From assembly GCF_000269985.1 (NCBI RefSeq), contig NC_016109.1, positions 4,402,001 to 4,466,000 on the forward strand: DNA of 64,000 nucleotides, given 5' to 3'. Origin of the DNA: Kitasatospora setae KM-6054 (GTDB taxonomy: Bacteria > Actinomycetota > Actinomycetes > Streptomycetales > Streptomycetaceae). Made by a program: the position numbers and the translations under genes. Below the pieces are notes generated by a model. The model was not told the origin of the DNA, made no database searches, and saw only the letters and a list, made by a program, of their open reading frames with translations. Of this stretch, positions 53,158 through 62,176 are shown in pieces. How positions within the stretch are numbered: position 1 is the stretch's first letter; every line of letters begins with the position of its first letter.

Positions 53158-54579
53158 ATGACCGTCGCCGTCGCACCTCCCCCCACCCGGCCCGCGCTGT
53201 CCGCCGTCGTCCCGCTGCTGGCACTGGTGGAGTTCGCCAGCGGCGTGCTGCAGGGCGGCTTCCCGATCCTGCTGCCCCGGCTGGGCGAGCACCTCGGCCT
53301 GCGCGCCTCCGACCTGAGCCTGGCACTGGGGGTGGAGTTCCTGGTGTCGGGCGTCGCGGTGCCGCTGACCTCCCGGCTGGGCGACCTGTACGGGCACCGC
53401 CGGCTGCTGCGGGCCACCGTGCTGCTGACCCTGCTGGGCTTCGCGGTGACGGCGCTGGCACCGGACCTGCCGGTGCTGCTGGCCGGGCGGGCGCTCTCCG
53501 GGTTCCTGGCGTGCTGGCTGCCGCTGGAGTTCGCGATCCTGCGCGACCGGCTCGGCGAGGAGCGCGGCGGCCGGGCTGTCGGCCCGCTGGTCGGCGCGCT
53601 GACCGTCGGCTCGACGCTGGGCGCGATCGCGGTCGGCGCGCTGGGCGCGGACCCGGCGGCGACCCGTCCGCTGCTGTGGGCGCTGGCGGTGCTGCCGGTA
53701 CTGGCGCTGCCGGTGGTCTGGCGGCTCGTCCCCGAGTCGGCGACCCGGGCGGCCGGCCGGATCGACTGGGCCGGCACGGCCCTGCTCTCGCTCGGCCTGA
53801 CCCTGCTGCTCTCCGCCCTGGGCGCGAGCGGGGCACTGCCGGCCGCGGCGGTGCTGCCGCTGCTGGGCGCCGGGGCGCTGCTGCTGGCGCTGTTCGTCCG
53901 GCAGGAACTGCGCTCCGCCGAACCGATGGTGGACGTCCGGCTGCTGGCCCGCCGGGCCACCGCCCCGGTGTTCGGCCTGAGCTTCCTGCTCGGCTGCGCG
54001 CTGTACGGGGCACAGGGCCCGACGCTCGCCTTCGAGGCCGCCGACCCGGCCACCACCGGCTACGGCCTCGCCGCGGTGCCGCTGCTGCTCGGCCTGCTGG
54101 TGCTCCCGCAGACGGCGGCCGCCACCCTGGGCGCGCTCACCGCCCACCGGCTGACCCGTCGCCACGACGCCTCCGCCGTCCTCGCCGCGGGCTTCGCGCT
54201 GTGCGCCGCGGGCTACGGCGCGATCGCCCTCGGACACGCCGCCGCCTGGCAGTTCGTCCTCGGCGGCGCCCTGGCTGGCTACGGCGCGGGCCTCGGCCTC
54301 AGCCTGCTCCCGGCCCTGCTGATGCGCCGGCTGCCCGCCGACCAGACCGGCATCGGAACGGGCGTCTACAACACCCTGAAGTCCCTGGCCGGCGCGGCGG
54401 CGGGCGTCCTCGCCGCCGCCGTCCTCGACCACCTGCTCCTACACCCGGGCACCCCCGCCGAGGGCGCCTACACGCTGATCTGGGCGGGCTGCGCGGCGGC
54501 CTGCGGACTGGGCGTGCCGGTCGCGCTGGCCCTGCGGGCGGCGCGCGGGTCAGGCGGTCGACCGCTGCTCGACCGGTAG
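53158..54579 (+). CDS. MFS transporter (DHA-type efflux pump)
   Basis: A 473-residue protein with 12-14 membrane helices. The loop 2-3 motif is a variant, TSRLGDLYGHRRLLR, and the motif C-like region has LSGFLACWLPLEF. It resembles drug:H+ antiporters. The divergent double-Lrp gene probably controls it. The ATG at 53158 was chosen over one at 53113, which would add a Pro-rich tail. Its last 30 bp overlap the convergent small gene at 54550. Confidence 0.88.
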   Translation: MTVAVAPPPTRPALSAVVPLLALVEFASGVLQGGFPILLPRLGEHLGLRASDLSLALGVEFLVSGVAVPLTSRLGDLYGHRRLLRATVLLTLLGFAVTALAPDLPVLLAGRALSGFLACWLPLEFAILRDRLGEERGGRAVGPLVGALTVGSTLGAIAVGALGADPAATRPLLWALAVLPVLALPVVWRLVPESATRAAGRIDWAGTALLSLGLTLLLSALGASGALPAAAVLPLLGAGALLLALFVRQELRSAEPMVDVRLLARRATAPVFGLSFLLGCALYGAQGPTLAFEAADPATTGYGLAAVPLLLGLLVLPQTAAATLGALTAHRLTRRHDASAVLAAGFALCAAGYGAIALGHAAAWQFVLGGALAGYGAGLGLSLLPALLMRRLPADQTGIGTGVYNTLKSLAGAAAGVLAAAVLDHLLLHPGTPAEGAYTLIWAGCAAACGLGVPVALALRAARGSGGRPLLDR

Positions 54580-54837
54580 GGGATCCAGCGGGCGGTGCGG
54601 ATCCGCGCACAGGACGCGTCCGCCCAACACCCCGTCCAGTTCACCGGACTTGACGGCGTCGCACAGGTCAGCCCACTCGTCGGGCGGGAGGACCAGGAAG
54701 CGGCGGTGGTGATCGGCCGCGACGGTCAGGAAGACGCCGTCGCCCGACTGGGCCAGCAGCAGACCCCGGGGATCCTCCCCGACCGCGTACCACAGCAGGG
54801 TCGGATGGTCGGCCGCGTAGTGGTCGACGAGTCTCAC
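54550..54837 (-). CDS. small conserved hypothetical protein
   Basis: A 95-residue soluble protein (VRLVDHYAADHPTLLWYAVG to LPVEQRSTA) of unknown function. The GTG at 54837 overlaps the stop of the upstream small gene (GTGA), so the pair is coupled. Its 3' end overlaps the MFS transporter gene by 30 bp on the opposite strand. FLTVAADHHRRFLVLPPDEWADL suggests a compact alpha/beta domain. Confidence 0.65.
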   Translation of the reverse strand: MRLVDHYAADHPTLLWYAVGEDPRGLLLAQSGDGVFLTVAADHHRRFLVLPPDEWADLCDAVKSGELDGVLGGRVLCADPHRPLDPLPVEQRSTA

Positions 54838-55187
54838 AGCAGCGGCGCCTTGCTCTCGGGGGCCTGGTCGACCTCGGCCCACAGCCGTTCCCAGCCGGCC
54901 TTGCTGGTGTGCCCGAACCGATCGCCCCGGGCGAGCACCCGGATCACCGCCAGCGTCAGCTCGCCCGACGCCCCGGGCGCTTCGATCCGGACGGTCACCC
55001 GGACGACACCTCCGCGCAGGCGCACGGCGGCGGCCGGCCGGCCGGTCAGCCGGTGCAGCGCGTCGGTGATCCACCGGACGCGGGCTTCGGCGGAAACGCC
55101 GTTGTGCGGTAAGGGACTTGATCCCGGCGGAACGGGAGGACGGGTGCTGCTCCCGGACCGGCCGGAGGGGGAATCCACCGAAGACAT
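54834..55187 (-). CDS. small hypothetical protein coupled to 54550-54837
   Basis: A 117-residue protein with a Ser/Pro-rich N-terminus (about 1-30), then an alpha/beta domain (VRWITDALHRLTGRPAAAVR, GELTLAVIRVLARGDRFG). No family recognised. The ATG at 55187 follows GGAG; a GTG at 55205 is an alternative. It lies next to the DUF397/XRE module on the same strand, 156 bp downstream, and may be linked to it. Confidence 0.6.
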   Translation of the reverse strand: MSSVDSPSGRSGSSTRPPVPPGSSPLPHNGVSAEARVRWITDALHRLTGRPAAAVRLRGGVVRVTVRIEAPGASGELTLAVIRVLARGDRFGHTSKAGWERLWAEVDQAPESKAPLL

Positions 55188-55343
55188 GGCTGCGCTCCGA
55201 CTCAACGGCCGCCCGACTGGCTGCGCTCGCCGTAACCGTAGACCTACTCTCCGTCGAGGAGCAAGGCTGCTCCGAAAACTGGAGAAGCCCCCGCCGCGAG
55301 GGCGGGGGCGACGGCGATCGCTGCCGGAGCAGCGGTACGGGCG

Positions 55344-55541
55344 CTACGCGGAGAAGTCGCCGTGGTGGTCGAACTCGCCGGCCCGGGCGCCCTTGAGGAA
55401 GGCGGCGAACTTCCTCGGGGTGGTGCGGATGACGACCTCGCCGGTGTCCGACTCGCGGACCTCGACCATCCCGTCCAGGGTCCGCACCTCGACGCACTCG
55501 TGGGAGTCACCGCTGAAGGTGGACTTCTGCCAGCTGCTCAT
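55344..55541 (-). CDS. DUF397 protein
   Basis: A 65-residue protein with the DUF397 core WQKSTFSGDSHECVEV and GEVVIRTTPRKFAAFLKG. In streptomycetes these small proteins pair with XRE/DUF5753 regulators (WhiJ-like systems). Here it overlaps that gene's stop by ATGA. Probably an antagonist or partner of the regulator. Confidence 0.92.
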   Translation of the reverse strand: MSSWQKSTFSGDSHECVEVRTLDGMVEVRESDTGEVVIRTTPRKFAAFLKGARAGEFDHHGDFSA

Positions 55542-56400
55542 CGTGCCTTGCCTTTCAGTTCCTTGCCGACGCGGTGGATGAAGTCTCGCGACTCCTGCGG
55601 GGAGAGCGCGACCTCCTCCACCTCGACCATCATATTGCGGTAGGTGTGCAGTTCGGCCTCGGAATGCACGAACTGGGTCCCGTGGGTGAGGTCGACCTGT
55701 ACCGTGTCGAGTTCGGGGACGACACCGGCGATCAGGCGCAGGTTCTCCGCCTGCCCGGGAAAGGTGTTCACCTCGAAGGGCACCACCCGGATCACGACGT
55801 TGGGCCGCTCGGAGTCCTCCAGCAGGCTGTCGAGCTGCGCCCGGAGGATCGCGGGGCCGCCGAATCGCATGCGCAGTGCGGCTTCGTGGATGAAGGAGTG
55901 TGGGGTTTCTCCCCGCCCACGCTCATGCTCTGCCGCTGGATCCGGAACGCCGTGCGCAGGTCGACCTCGTGGCGCGGGAGCGGCGGCCTGACCCGGGCGA
56001 AGATGGCGCCGGCGTAGGCGACGGTCTGCAGCAGCCCGGGGATGTACGTGATCGCCCAGGAGACCGAGCCGCTGGAGTGCCACTCCATCTCGGCGGTGTC
56101 GAGGAACCCCGCCGAGAGCTTGCCCCGGTACTCGTCCCACCAGTGCCTGCCGCGGTCCTGCGTCATGGCGGTCAGGGCGTCGATCAGCCGGGTGTTGTCG
56201 CACTTGCCGGCGGCCGCCCAGGAGCGGAGCCGGTCGGCGCTGATGCCTGCCTTGCCGGACTCCATCTGCGCGATCTTGGGCGGGTCGGTGCCCAGGGCCG
56301 CGGCCATGGCCTGCGGGGTCATGTCGGCCTGGACGCGCATCTTCCGCAGTTCGATGCCCAACCGCTGCTGGCGCACGGTGGGTGACGTTCGGGGTGGCAT
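55538..56400 (-). pseudogene. XRE/DUF5753 regulator with an apparent frameshift
   Basis: The ATG at 56400 (AGGAGAGGGACGC before it) starts a normal XRE protein: helix-turn-helix MTPQAMAAALGTDPPKIAQM, then DUF5753 to AFRIQRQSMSVGGEKP. Near 55902-55917 (GGCGGGGAGAAACCCC on the coding strand) the reading shifts. The rest of DUF5753 (TPHSFIHEAALRMRFGGPAI to FIHRVGKELKGKAR) is in another frame, ending at 55538. The total of 863 bp is not a multiple of three. Homopolymers at the spot suggest a sequencing error or recent mutation. With it intact, this would be the WhiJ-like regulator partnering DUF397. Confidence 0.82.
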
Positions 56401-56695
56401 GCGTCCCTCTCCTGGCAGGTGTCGCCAGTGTGCCGTACGGCGTCGGAGCGGGTCCATCTCGATCGGCGGGGGCGGGGGCGGGGCGGGCGGATTTCCCCGC
56501 CCGGGTGATGAAATCCCGTATCGGTAGCAAGATTGGCCCTTCTTGCCCTACGGTGGCCCTGCATCGCCCGCTGACGACCGGTCAGCGCGGCTCCGAAGCG
56601 CACCCCCGATCCCGCCCTCGCCACGGACGGTGGTCGACGGGCAGGCCACGGAGCGCGGTCGGCGAGCGTACGGATACCGGGAACTGGAGCCTGCC

Positions 56696-57112
56696 ATGCT
56701 CGAAACGCCTGTACCGCCTGCCCAGGGGGACACCTCGCCGCCCGAGCTCTTCCGGTTCGACCTGCGCCCGCCGGCGGCGCCGGCCGGTGTCCCGATCGCC
56801 CGGCGGCTGTTGCGCGACACCTTGCGGGCGCTCGGCCGGGACGACTGGGCGGCCTGTCTGGTCCTGTCCGAGCTGTTGACCAACGCGGTGCGTCACGGGG
56901 GCCGGCCGACGGTGCTGATGGCGCTGCGGGCGGACCGGCTGCTGATCGAGGTCGCCGACACCTCCGCCGCGCTGCCCCGTCGGCGCAGCGCCGGAGAGGG
57001 GCAGCGGGAGGGCGGACGGGGGCTCGGGTTGGTGGCGGACCTCTCGGTCGGCTGGGGCGTCGAGGTCCGGGGGCGCTGCGGGAAGGCGGTCTGGGCCGAG
57101 GTGACGGCGTGA
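56696..57112 (+). CDS. anti-sigma-type GHKL ATPase (RsbW-like)
   Basis: A 138-residue single-domain HATPase. N-box LVLSELLTNAVRHG, G1 DTSAALPRR and G2 GGRGLGLVADLS. Such small kinases act as anti-sigma factors or accessory ATPases and are typically divergent from XRE/DUF5753-DUF397 modules in streptomycetes, exactly as here. The ATG has CTGGAGCCTGCC upstream. Confidence 0.88.
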   Translation: MLETPVPPAQGDTSPPELFRFDLRPPAAPAGVPIARRLLRDTLRALGRDDWAACLVLSELLTNAVRHGGRPTVLMALRADRLLIEVADTSAALPRRRSAGEGQREGGRGLGLVADLSVGWGVEVRGRCGKAVWAEVTA

Positions 57113-57133
57113 ACCGCTCTCTCGGGGAACCGC

Positions 57134-58003
57134 TCAGACCTCGTTGGGGCCGGTGAAGCCCGGTCCGTCGGGGCGGAGGTGGCCGTGTTCGTCGGTGAGG
57201 CCCTCGGGGCCGGGGCTGGTGAAGTCGGGGGAGGAGTAGCCGGGGCCGGTGAATTCGGCGGGGTGGTCGCGGGGGCGGCCCCGGTCGTCGGTGAGGCCCT
57301 CGACGCCGGGGCTGGTGAAGCCGGGGCTGCTGTAGGCGGCGGAGCTGTAGCCGGGGCTGTGCAGGTCGGGCGGGGCGGTGCGGGGCGGGGGGAGCGGGCC
57401 GGTGGCGGGGGTGGTGGCGAGGTTGGCGTGCAGCCAGGGGAGCAGGGCGCGTTCGCGCAGGGCCCGCCGCCAGGCGTCGCGGGCTTCGGCGAGGTCGGCG
57501 TGTTGCTGGGGGTCGGCCTGGCCGGGGGCGGTGGAGCCGTCGCGCAGGGCGGTGAGGACGAGTCCGGCGCCGCCGATGAGCAGGGCGGCGGCGGCGATGG
57601 CGAGGGCGATGACGCCGGCGGTGACGGTGGAGCGGCCGAGTGCGAGGGTGGGGCTGGCGGTCCGCAGCAGCCAGCCGACCAGCAGCAGGACGAGTCCGGC
57701 GGTGCCGGCCAGCACGGGGGTGAGCACGGTGAGGACGGGGAACAGTCCGGCGCCGGCGGGCGGCGCGCTGCCGGGGTGTTCGGCGAGGGCGGTGCGCAGC
57801 GCCAGGTAGTGCGCGTACTCGGGTGCGGCCGGGGCGGCGACGGTGTCGGCGTCGGCGAGCGCCTTGGTGTGCAGTTGTTCGGCGGTGAGGTGGCGTCCGG
57901 GTTCGGCGAGGGCCTGTCGGACGCCGGTGTCGCGCAGTGCTTCGTCGAGCAGCCGCGCGAAGTCGGCGCGGTCCTCGGCGAGCAGGCGCGGGGGGTTGCT
58001 CAT
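57134..58003 (-). CDS. two-helix membrane protein with repeated Ser/Pro/Gly tail
   Basis: A 289-residue protein. The soluble N-terminal helical domain (about 1-80) is followed by two membrane helices (about 88-112 and 125-152), then a cytoplasmic tail. The tail ends in repeats such as YSSPGFTSPG(V/P)EGLTDDRG and FTGPGYSSPDFTSPGPEGL. Family function unknown; it is a recurring streptomycete protein. Convergent with the ATPase gene. Confidence 0.72.
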   Translation of the reverse strand: MSNPPRLLAEDRADFARLLDEALRDTGVRQALAEPGRHLTAEQLHTKALADADTVAAPAAPEYAHYLALRTALAEHPGSAPPAGAGLFPVLTVLTPVLAGTAGLVLLLVGWLLRTASPTLALGRSTVTAGVIALAIAAAALLIGGAGLVLTALRDGSTAPGQADPQQHADLAEARDAWRRALRERALLPWLHANLATTPATGPLPPPRTAPPDLHSPGYSSAAYSSPGFTSPGVEGLTDDRGRPRDHPAEFTGPGYSSPDFTSPGPEGLTDEHGHLRPDGPGFTGPNEV

Positions 58004-58180
58004 GGGTACCCCGTTCCGCGAGGGCGACTCCGCGAGGTCGACGGAGGTCGGTGGCCTCGATGGTAGGGGCGCGCGGGAGCGGGCCGACAGCCTCTTTCCG
58101 GAACTTCCGTGTACTCAGTTCCCTTGTGCGGCCGGTCGGTTGCCGTTCAGGTGTTCAGTTCCGGGGGGCTTCGGCGGGGG

Positions 58181-59365
58181 TCAGTTCAGTGGCAGCCGGG
58201 CGACCAGCAGGCGTCCGTCCATGGTGACGCCGCCGTCCATCGCGATGGCCAGCTCGTCGGCGTAGATGTAGGGGCCGGGCACGTGCGGCGGGGTGCCGTC
58301 CTCGGGCTGGTCGCCGGTGAGGTACGGGATCGGGCTGTGGCCGTGGACGACCCGGTAGCCGCCGTAGACGGCGAGCAGTTCCTGGGCGGCCATGGTGCCG
58401 GCCTGGCCGCGGAAGGCGAAGCGCTTGGTGAACTTGCGGAAGGCGTCCCACCACTCGTCGATGCCCTCGTCGGCGAGCAGGGCGTGCACGGCGTCGTTGA
58501 CGTCGGCGATGGTCTCGCCGTACTCCAGGTACGCGGTGGTGTCGGAGTGCAGCAGCAGGTGGCCGTCCTCCAGGGCCATCGCGGGCAGCCGGGACAGCCA
58601 GCTGATGTGGTGCGGTTGCAGGCGCTCCAGGTCGTGCTGCTGGCCGCCGTTGAGCCGCCAGGCGGCGAGGAAGGAGGCGGTGCCGGCGGTCGACTGGACG
58701 GCCTCGTCGCCGTAGCGGGAGGCGCCGAGGAAGAGCAGTTCGTGGTTGCCCATCAGGGCCCGGCAGTAGCCGCCGGCGGCGGCGGCCTCGGCGGCGAGCT
58801 GCATGACCAGGTCGATGACGCCGATGCCGTCGGGGCCGCGGTCGGTGAAGTCGCCGAGGAACCAGATCCGGGAGCGGCCGGCCGACCAGTGGCCCTCGGT
58901 GTCGATCAGGCCCTGCTGGTGCAGGGCGGCGAGCAGCTCGTCGAGGTAGCCGTGCACGTCGCCGATGACGAACAGCGGGCCGGGCCCCTCGCCGGGCTCG
59001 GGCTGCGGGTACGGGAAGTGCACCTCGACCGGCGGGTTGTCGATCGGCGGGCCGAGTTCGATGGTCGGCGGGTCCTCGTGCGGGGGCCGCCCGGTGGGCG
59101 CGTAGTGGCCGGGGGCGGGCTGCTCGCCGGCGCCGGGGCCGGTGCCGAACTCGGAGCCGAACTCGGTGCCGAACTGGCTTGCGGGGGCCCAGTGCTGTTC
59201 GAGGTAGCGGGCGCCGCCGTAGGTGCTGTGCGTCTCCTCGTACGGGTAGCCGGCCGGTGCGGCCGGCTCGAAGTAGGAGCCCTGCGGGAGCACGTCGAGG
59301 TCCTGGCGGGGGCGGGGGCCCGAGTGCGGGTGCTCGGGCTCGCGGAAAAGGTCCTCGGGTGTCAT
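58181..59365 (-). CDS. calcineurin-like metallophosphoesterase
   Basis: A 394-residue phosphoesterase. After a 130-residue Pro/Gly/Glu-rich N-terminus with small repeats (QFGTEFGSEFGTGPG), the PPP/calcineurin motifs are GDVHG, GDFTDRG, GNHE and a later VVHGHSPIP. It may act as a protein Ser/Thr or Ap4A-type phosphatase; the substrate is uncertain. The ATG start is at 59365. Confidence 0.87.
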   Translation of the reverse strand: MTPEDLFREPEHPHSGPRPRQDLDVLPQGSYFEPAAPAGYPYEETHSTYGGARYLEQHWAPASQFGTEFGSEFGTGPGAGEQPAPGHYAPTGRPPHEDPPTIELGPPIDNPPVEVHFPYPQPEPGEGPGPLFVIGDVHGYLDELLAALHQQGLIDTEGHWSAGRSRIWFLGDFTDRGPDGIGVIDLVMQLAAEAAAAGGYCRALMGNHELLFLGASRYGDEAVQSTAGTASFLAAWRLNGGQQHDLERLQPHHISWLSRLPAMALEDGHLLLHSDTTAYLEYGETIADVNDAVHALLADEGIDEWWDAFRKFTKRFAFRGQAGTMAAQELLAVYGGYRVVHGHSPIPYLTGDQPEDGTPPHVPGPYIYADELAIAMDGGVTMDGRLLVARLPLN

Positions 59366-59553
59366 TCGCCCATCATAGGAAGCGCACTCTCCCGTCGTCC
59401 TCACCTGGTCGGTATCCGATTTCTGTCGGCCCGCCCGCTCCGTCCCGGGCCGGGCCGCCCGCCGTCCGGTCTGCACCGGTCTGCGGTGGTCTGGGCGGGG
59501 CGGTGCGGGCGGGCGCGGCCGGGAGCGGCCGGGCGGTCCGGCGGGCGGCCCGG

Positions 59554-60711
59554 CTACACCTCGCCGGGCGGACGGGGCGGGCTGACCGTGGTGCGGGTGG
59601 TGCGGCGCTGCGAGGAGGCCCGGACGATCAGCTCGGTGGGCATCAGGGTGCCGGGCGGCGGCCCGGTCCCGGCGGTCCGGTAGCGCGGCGGGAAGAGCCG
59701 GCCGGTGGCGGCGCCGGTCCCCGCGTCGACGCCCTCGATCGCGTCGATCAGCAGGTTGACCACGGTGGTGCCGATCCGACGGGGTTTCAGGGACAGCGTG
59801 GTGATGGGCGGTTCGGTGTTGGCGTACACGTCGGACTCGCTGCAGCACACCAGCAGCAGGTCGTCCGGCACCCGCAGCCCGTAGCGGCGGGCGGCGGCCA
59901 GCAGGTCGGTGCCGTTCGGGTCGAACAGGCCGTAGACCGCGTCCGGGCGGTCCGGGCGGGCCAGCAGCCGGTCGGCGGCGACCGCGCCGGCCGCCGGGTC
60001 GTGGGCCGGGTACGCCTCGTACACCGGCTCCTGGCCGACCCGGTCGCACCAGCCGAGGTACGCCTCGGTGGAGAGCCGGGTGTACGTGTCGGTGGAGGTG
60101 CCGGTGAGCAGGCCGATCCGGCGGGCGCCGGCCTCGCTCAGGTGCTCCAGGATGCCCAGCACGGCGGCCTCGTGGTCGTTGTCGACCCAGGCGGTGACCG
60201 GGCAGTTGCCGGGTTTGCCGTCGGAGACCACCGGGACGCCGGACCGGTACAGCTCGGTGACCAGCGGGTCCTGGTCGGGCGGGTCGATCACCACCGTGCC
60301 GTCGAGCGCGATGTTGCTCCACACGTCGTGCCGGGACGAGGCGGGCAGCACCACCAGGGCGTAGCCGCGCCCGAGCGCGGCGCTGGTGGCGGCCCGGGCC
60401 ATCTCCGCGAAGTAGGCGAACTCGGTGAAGGTGAACGGCTCTTCGCCGTACGTGGTGACGGTCAGGCCGATCAGCCCGGACCGCCCGGTGCGCAGGGTGC
60501 GGGCGGCCGCGGACGGCCGGTACCCGAGTCGCTCGGCGACTTCGCGGACCCGGCTGCGGGTCTCGTCCGGGAGGCGTCCCTTGCCGTTCAGGGCGTCCGA
60601 GACGGTGGTGATGGACACGCCGGCGGCCGCCGCGACGTCCCGGATGCCGGCCCGCTCCAGGCGCCGGGACGCGGTGGCCCGTCGACCGTTCTGGTTGGCT
60701 GCTGCTGTCAT
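59554..60711 (-). CDS. LacI-family transcriptional regulator
   Basis: A 385-residue LacI/GalR protein. The helix-turn-helix and hinge are AGIRDVAAAAGVSITTVSDALNGKGRLPDETRSRV. The periplasmic-binding-protein-like effector domain (about 75-350) ends with TLMPTELIVRASS. It is divergent from the HisC-like aminotransferase, as in other streptomycetes. The 18-bp palindrome at 60904 between them could be an operator. Effector unknown. Confidence 0.92.
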   Translation of the reverse strand: MTAAANQNGRRATASRRLERAGIRDVAAAAGVSITTVSDALNGKGRLPDETRSRVREVAERLGYRPSAAARTLRTGRSGLIGLTVTTYGEEPFTFTEFAYFAEMARAATSAALGRGYALVVLPASSRHDVWSNIALDGTVVIDPPDQDPLVTELYRSGVPVVSDGKPGNCPVTAWVDNDHEAAVLGILEHLSEAGARRIGLLTGTSTDTYTRLSTEAYLGWCDRVGQEPVYEAYPAHDPAAGAVAADRLLARPDRPDAVYGLFDPNGTDLLAAARRYGLRVPDDLLLVCCSESDVYANTEPPITTLSLKPRRIGTTVVNLLIDAIEGVDAGTGAATGRLFPPRYRTAGTGPPPGTLMPTELIVRASSQRRTTRTTVSPPRPPGEV

Positions 60712-60903
60712 GGCGGACCGATCGTATGGCGCGTGACGGCGTTCCGTGACCGGTTCGCTACAGGACGTCGGAGATACGTTTCTCCTCGGGCACCAGCGAC
60801 ACCGGCCCTTCGATCACGGCCCTTTTCCGGCCCGGATACCTCTGACATGTGCCAAAGGAACCGGGCAGAATGGCTGAACCGCGCCCGTAACCCGGACGAG
60901 CAT

Positions 60904-60921
60904 CTCACCCGCACGGGTGAG
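60904..60921. promoter_or_regulatory. palindrome in the LacI/aminotransferase divergent region
   Basis: CTCACCCGCACGGGTGAG has perfect 8-bp arms and a 2-nt centre. It lies 77 bp before the aminotransferase start, a good operator candidate for the LacI protein. Confidence 0.55.
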
Positions 60922-60998
60922 GGCGGTCGGTATCGTTCACGGCACCCGACCGGGGGCGGAACGGCGCCACCGCCGAGAAACGAGAAACGGAGAAACCC

Positions 60999-62075
60999 GT
61001 GGTCCAGCCCGAACACGGCCCCCGCCTGCGCCCCAGCCTCGGCGGCATCCCCAGCTACAAGCCGGGCAAGCCGGCCGGCGCCGACGCCTTCAAGCTCTCC
61101 TCCAACGAGAACCCCTACCCGCCGCTGCCCGGCGTGCTGGAGGCCGCGGTCGCCGCCGCCGGCTCCTTCAACCGCTACCCGGACATGGCGGTCAGCGGCC
61201 TGGTCGCCGAGCTGGCCGAGCGCTTCGGCGTCCCCGCCGAGCACGTCGCCACCGGCACCGGCTCGGTCGGCGTCGCCCAGTCGCTGATCCTCTCCGCGGC
61301 CGGCCCCGGCGACGAGGTGGTCTTCGCCTGGCGCTCCTTCGAGGCGTACCCGATCATCACCCAGGTCGCGGGCGCCACCCCCGTCCCGGTCCCGCTGACC
61401 GCCGACGAGGCGCACGACCTGGACGCGATGCTGGCCGCGATCACCGACCGCACCCGGCTGGTCTTCGTCTGCAACCCGAACAACCCGACCGGCGCGGCCC
61501 TCCACCGCGACGAGCTGGTCCGCTTCCTGGACGCCGTCCCCGCCGACGTCCTGGTGGTGCTGGACGAGGCGTACCGCGAGTTCATCCGCGACGCCGACGT
61601 CCCCGACGGCGTCGAGCTCTACCGCGACCGCCCCAACGTCTGCGTGCTGCGCACCTTCTCCAAGGCGTACGGCCTGGCCGGCCTGCGGGTCGGCTTCGCG
61701 ATCGCGCACGAGCCGGTCGCCGACGCGCTGCGCAAGACCGCCGTCCCGTTCGGCGTCAGCCAGCTCGCCCAGGACGCCGCGGTCGCCTCGCTGCGCGCCG
61801 AGGACGCCCTGCTGGAGCGGGTCGACGCGCTGGTCGCCGAGCGCGCCCGGGTCACCGCCGCGCTGCGCGCCCAGGGCTGGACGGTCGTCGACTCCGAGGC
61901 CAACTTCGTCTGGCTGCGGCTGGGCGAGCGCACCCTCGACTTCGCCGCCGCCTGCGCCGAGGCCGGCGTGGTGGTCCGCCCGTTCGCCGGCGAGGGCGTC
62001 CGGGTCTCGATCGGCGAGGTCAAGGGCAACGACCTGTTCCTGGGCGCCGCGGAGGCGTTCCGCAAGGAGCTCTGA
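60999..62075 (+). CDS. HisC-type PLP aminotransferase
   Basis: A 358-residue fold-type I aminotransferase related to histidinol-phosphate and phenylalanine/aromatic aminotransferases. The PLP Lys is in RTFSKAYGLAGLRVG; FVCNPNNPTG, VVLDEAYREF and SSNENPYPP are family motifs. It may be a second HisC or an aromatic aminotransferase (Pat). The GTG start has GGAGAAACCC upstream. It precedes a TrpB-like gene. Confidence 0.92.
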   Translation: MVQPEHGPRLRPSLGGIPSYKPGKPAGADAFKLSSNENPYPPLPGVLEAAVAAAGSFNRYPDMAVSGLVAELAERFGVPAEHVATGTGSVGVAQSLILSAAGPGDEVVFAWRSFEAYPIITQVAGATPVPVPLTADEAHDLDAMLAAITDRTRLVFVCNPNNPTGAALHRDELVRFLDAVPADVLVVLDEAYREFIRDADVPDGVELYRDRPNVCVLRTFSKAYGLAGLRVGFAIAHEPVADALRKTAVPFGVSQLAQDAAVASLRAEDALLERVDALVAERARVTAALRAQGWTVVDSEANFVWLRLGERTLDFAAACAEAGVVVRPFAGEGVRVSIGEVKGNDLFLGAAEAFRKEL

Positions 62076-62090
62076 GTGGTCGTCACCCCA

Positions 62091-62119
62091 CCGTGCGGGC
62101 AACGGGGTTGCCCGCACGG
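62091..62119 (+). terminator. 13-bp perfect hairpin upstream of the TrpB2 gene
   Basis: CCGTGCGGGCAAC and GTTGCCCGCACGG pair perfectly with a GGG loop, 15 bp after the aminotransferase stop. It could terminate that gene or be an attenuator in the trpB2 leader. A second hairpin follows at 62136. Confidence 0.65.
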
Positions 62120-62135
62120 TCCGGAGGGGAAGGAC

Positions 62136-62168
62136 TCCCTGCGGCAAGCGCCCGACGCACCGCAGGGA
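62136..62168 (+). promoter_or_regulatory. hairpin overlapping the trpB2 ribosome site
   Basis: TCCCTGCGG and CCGCAGGGA form a 9-bp stem with a 15-nt loop. The 3' arm contains AGGGA of the AGGGAGAG ribosome site for the ATG at 62177, so folding should limit translation. Confidence 0.55.
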
Positions 62169-62176
62169 GAGCCCGG

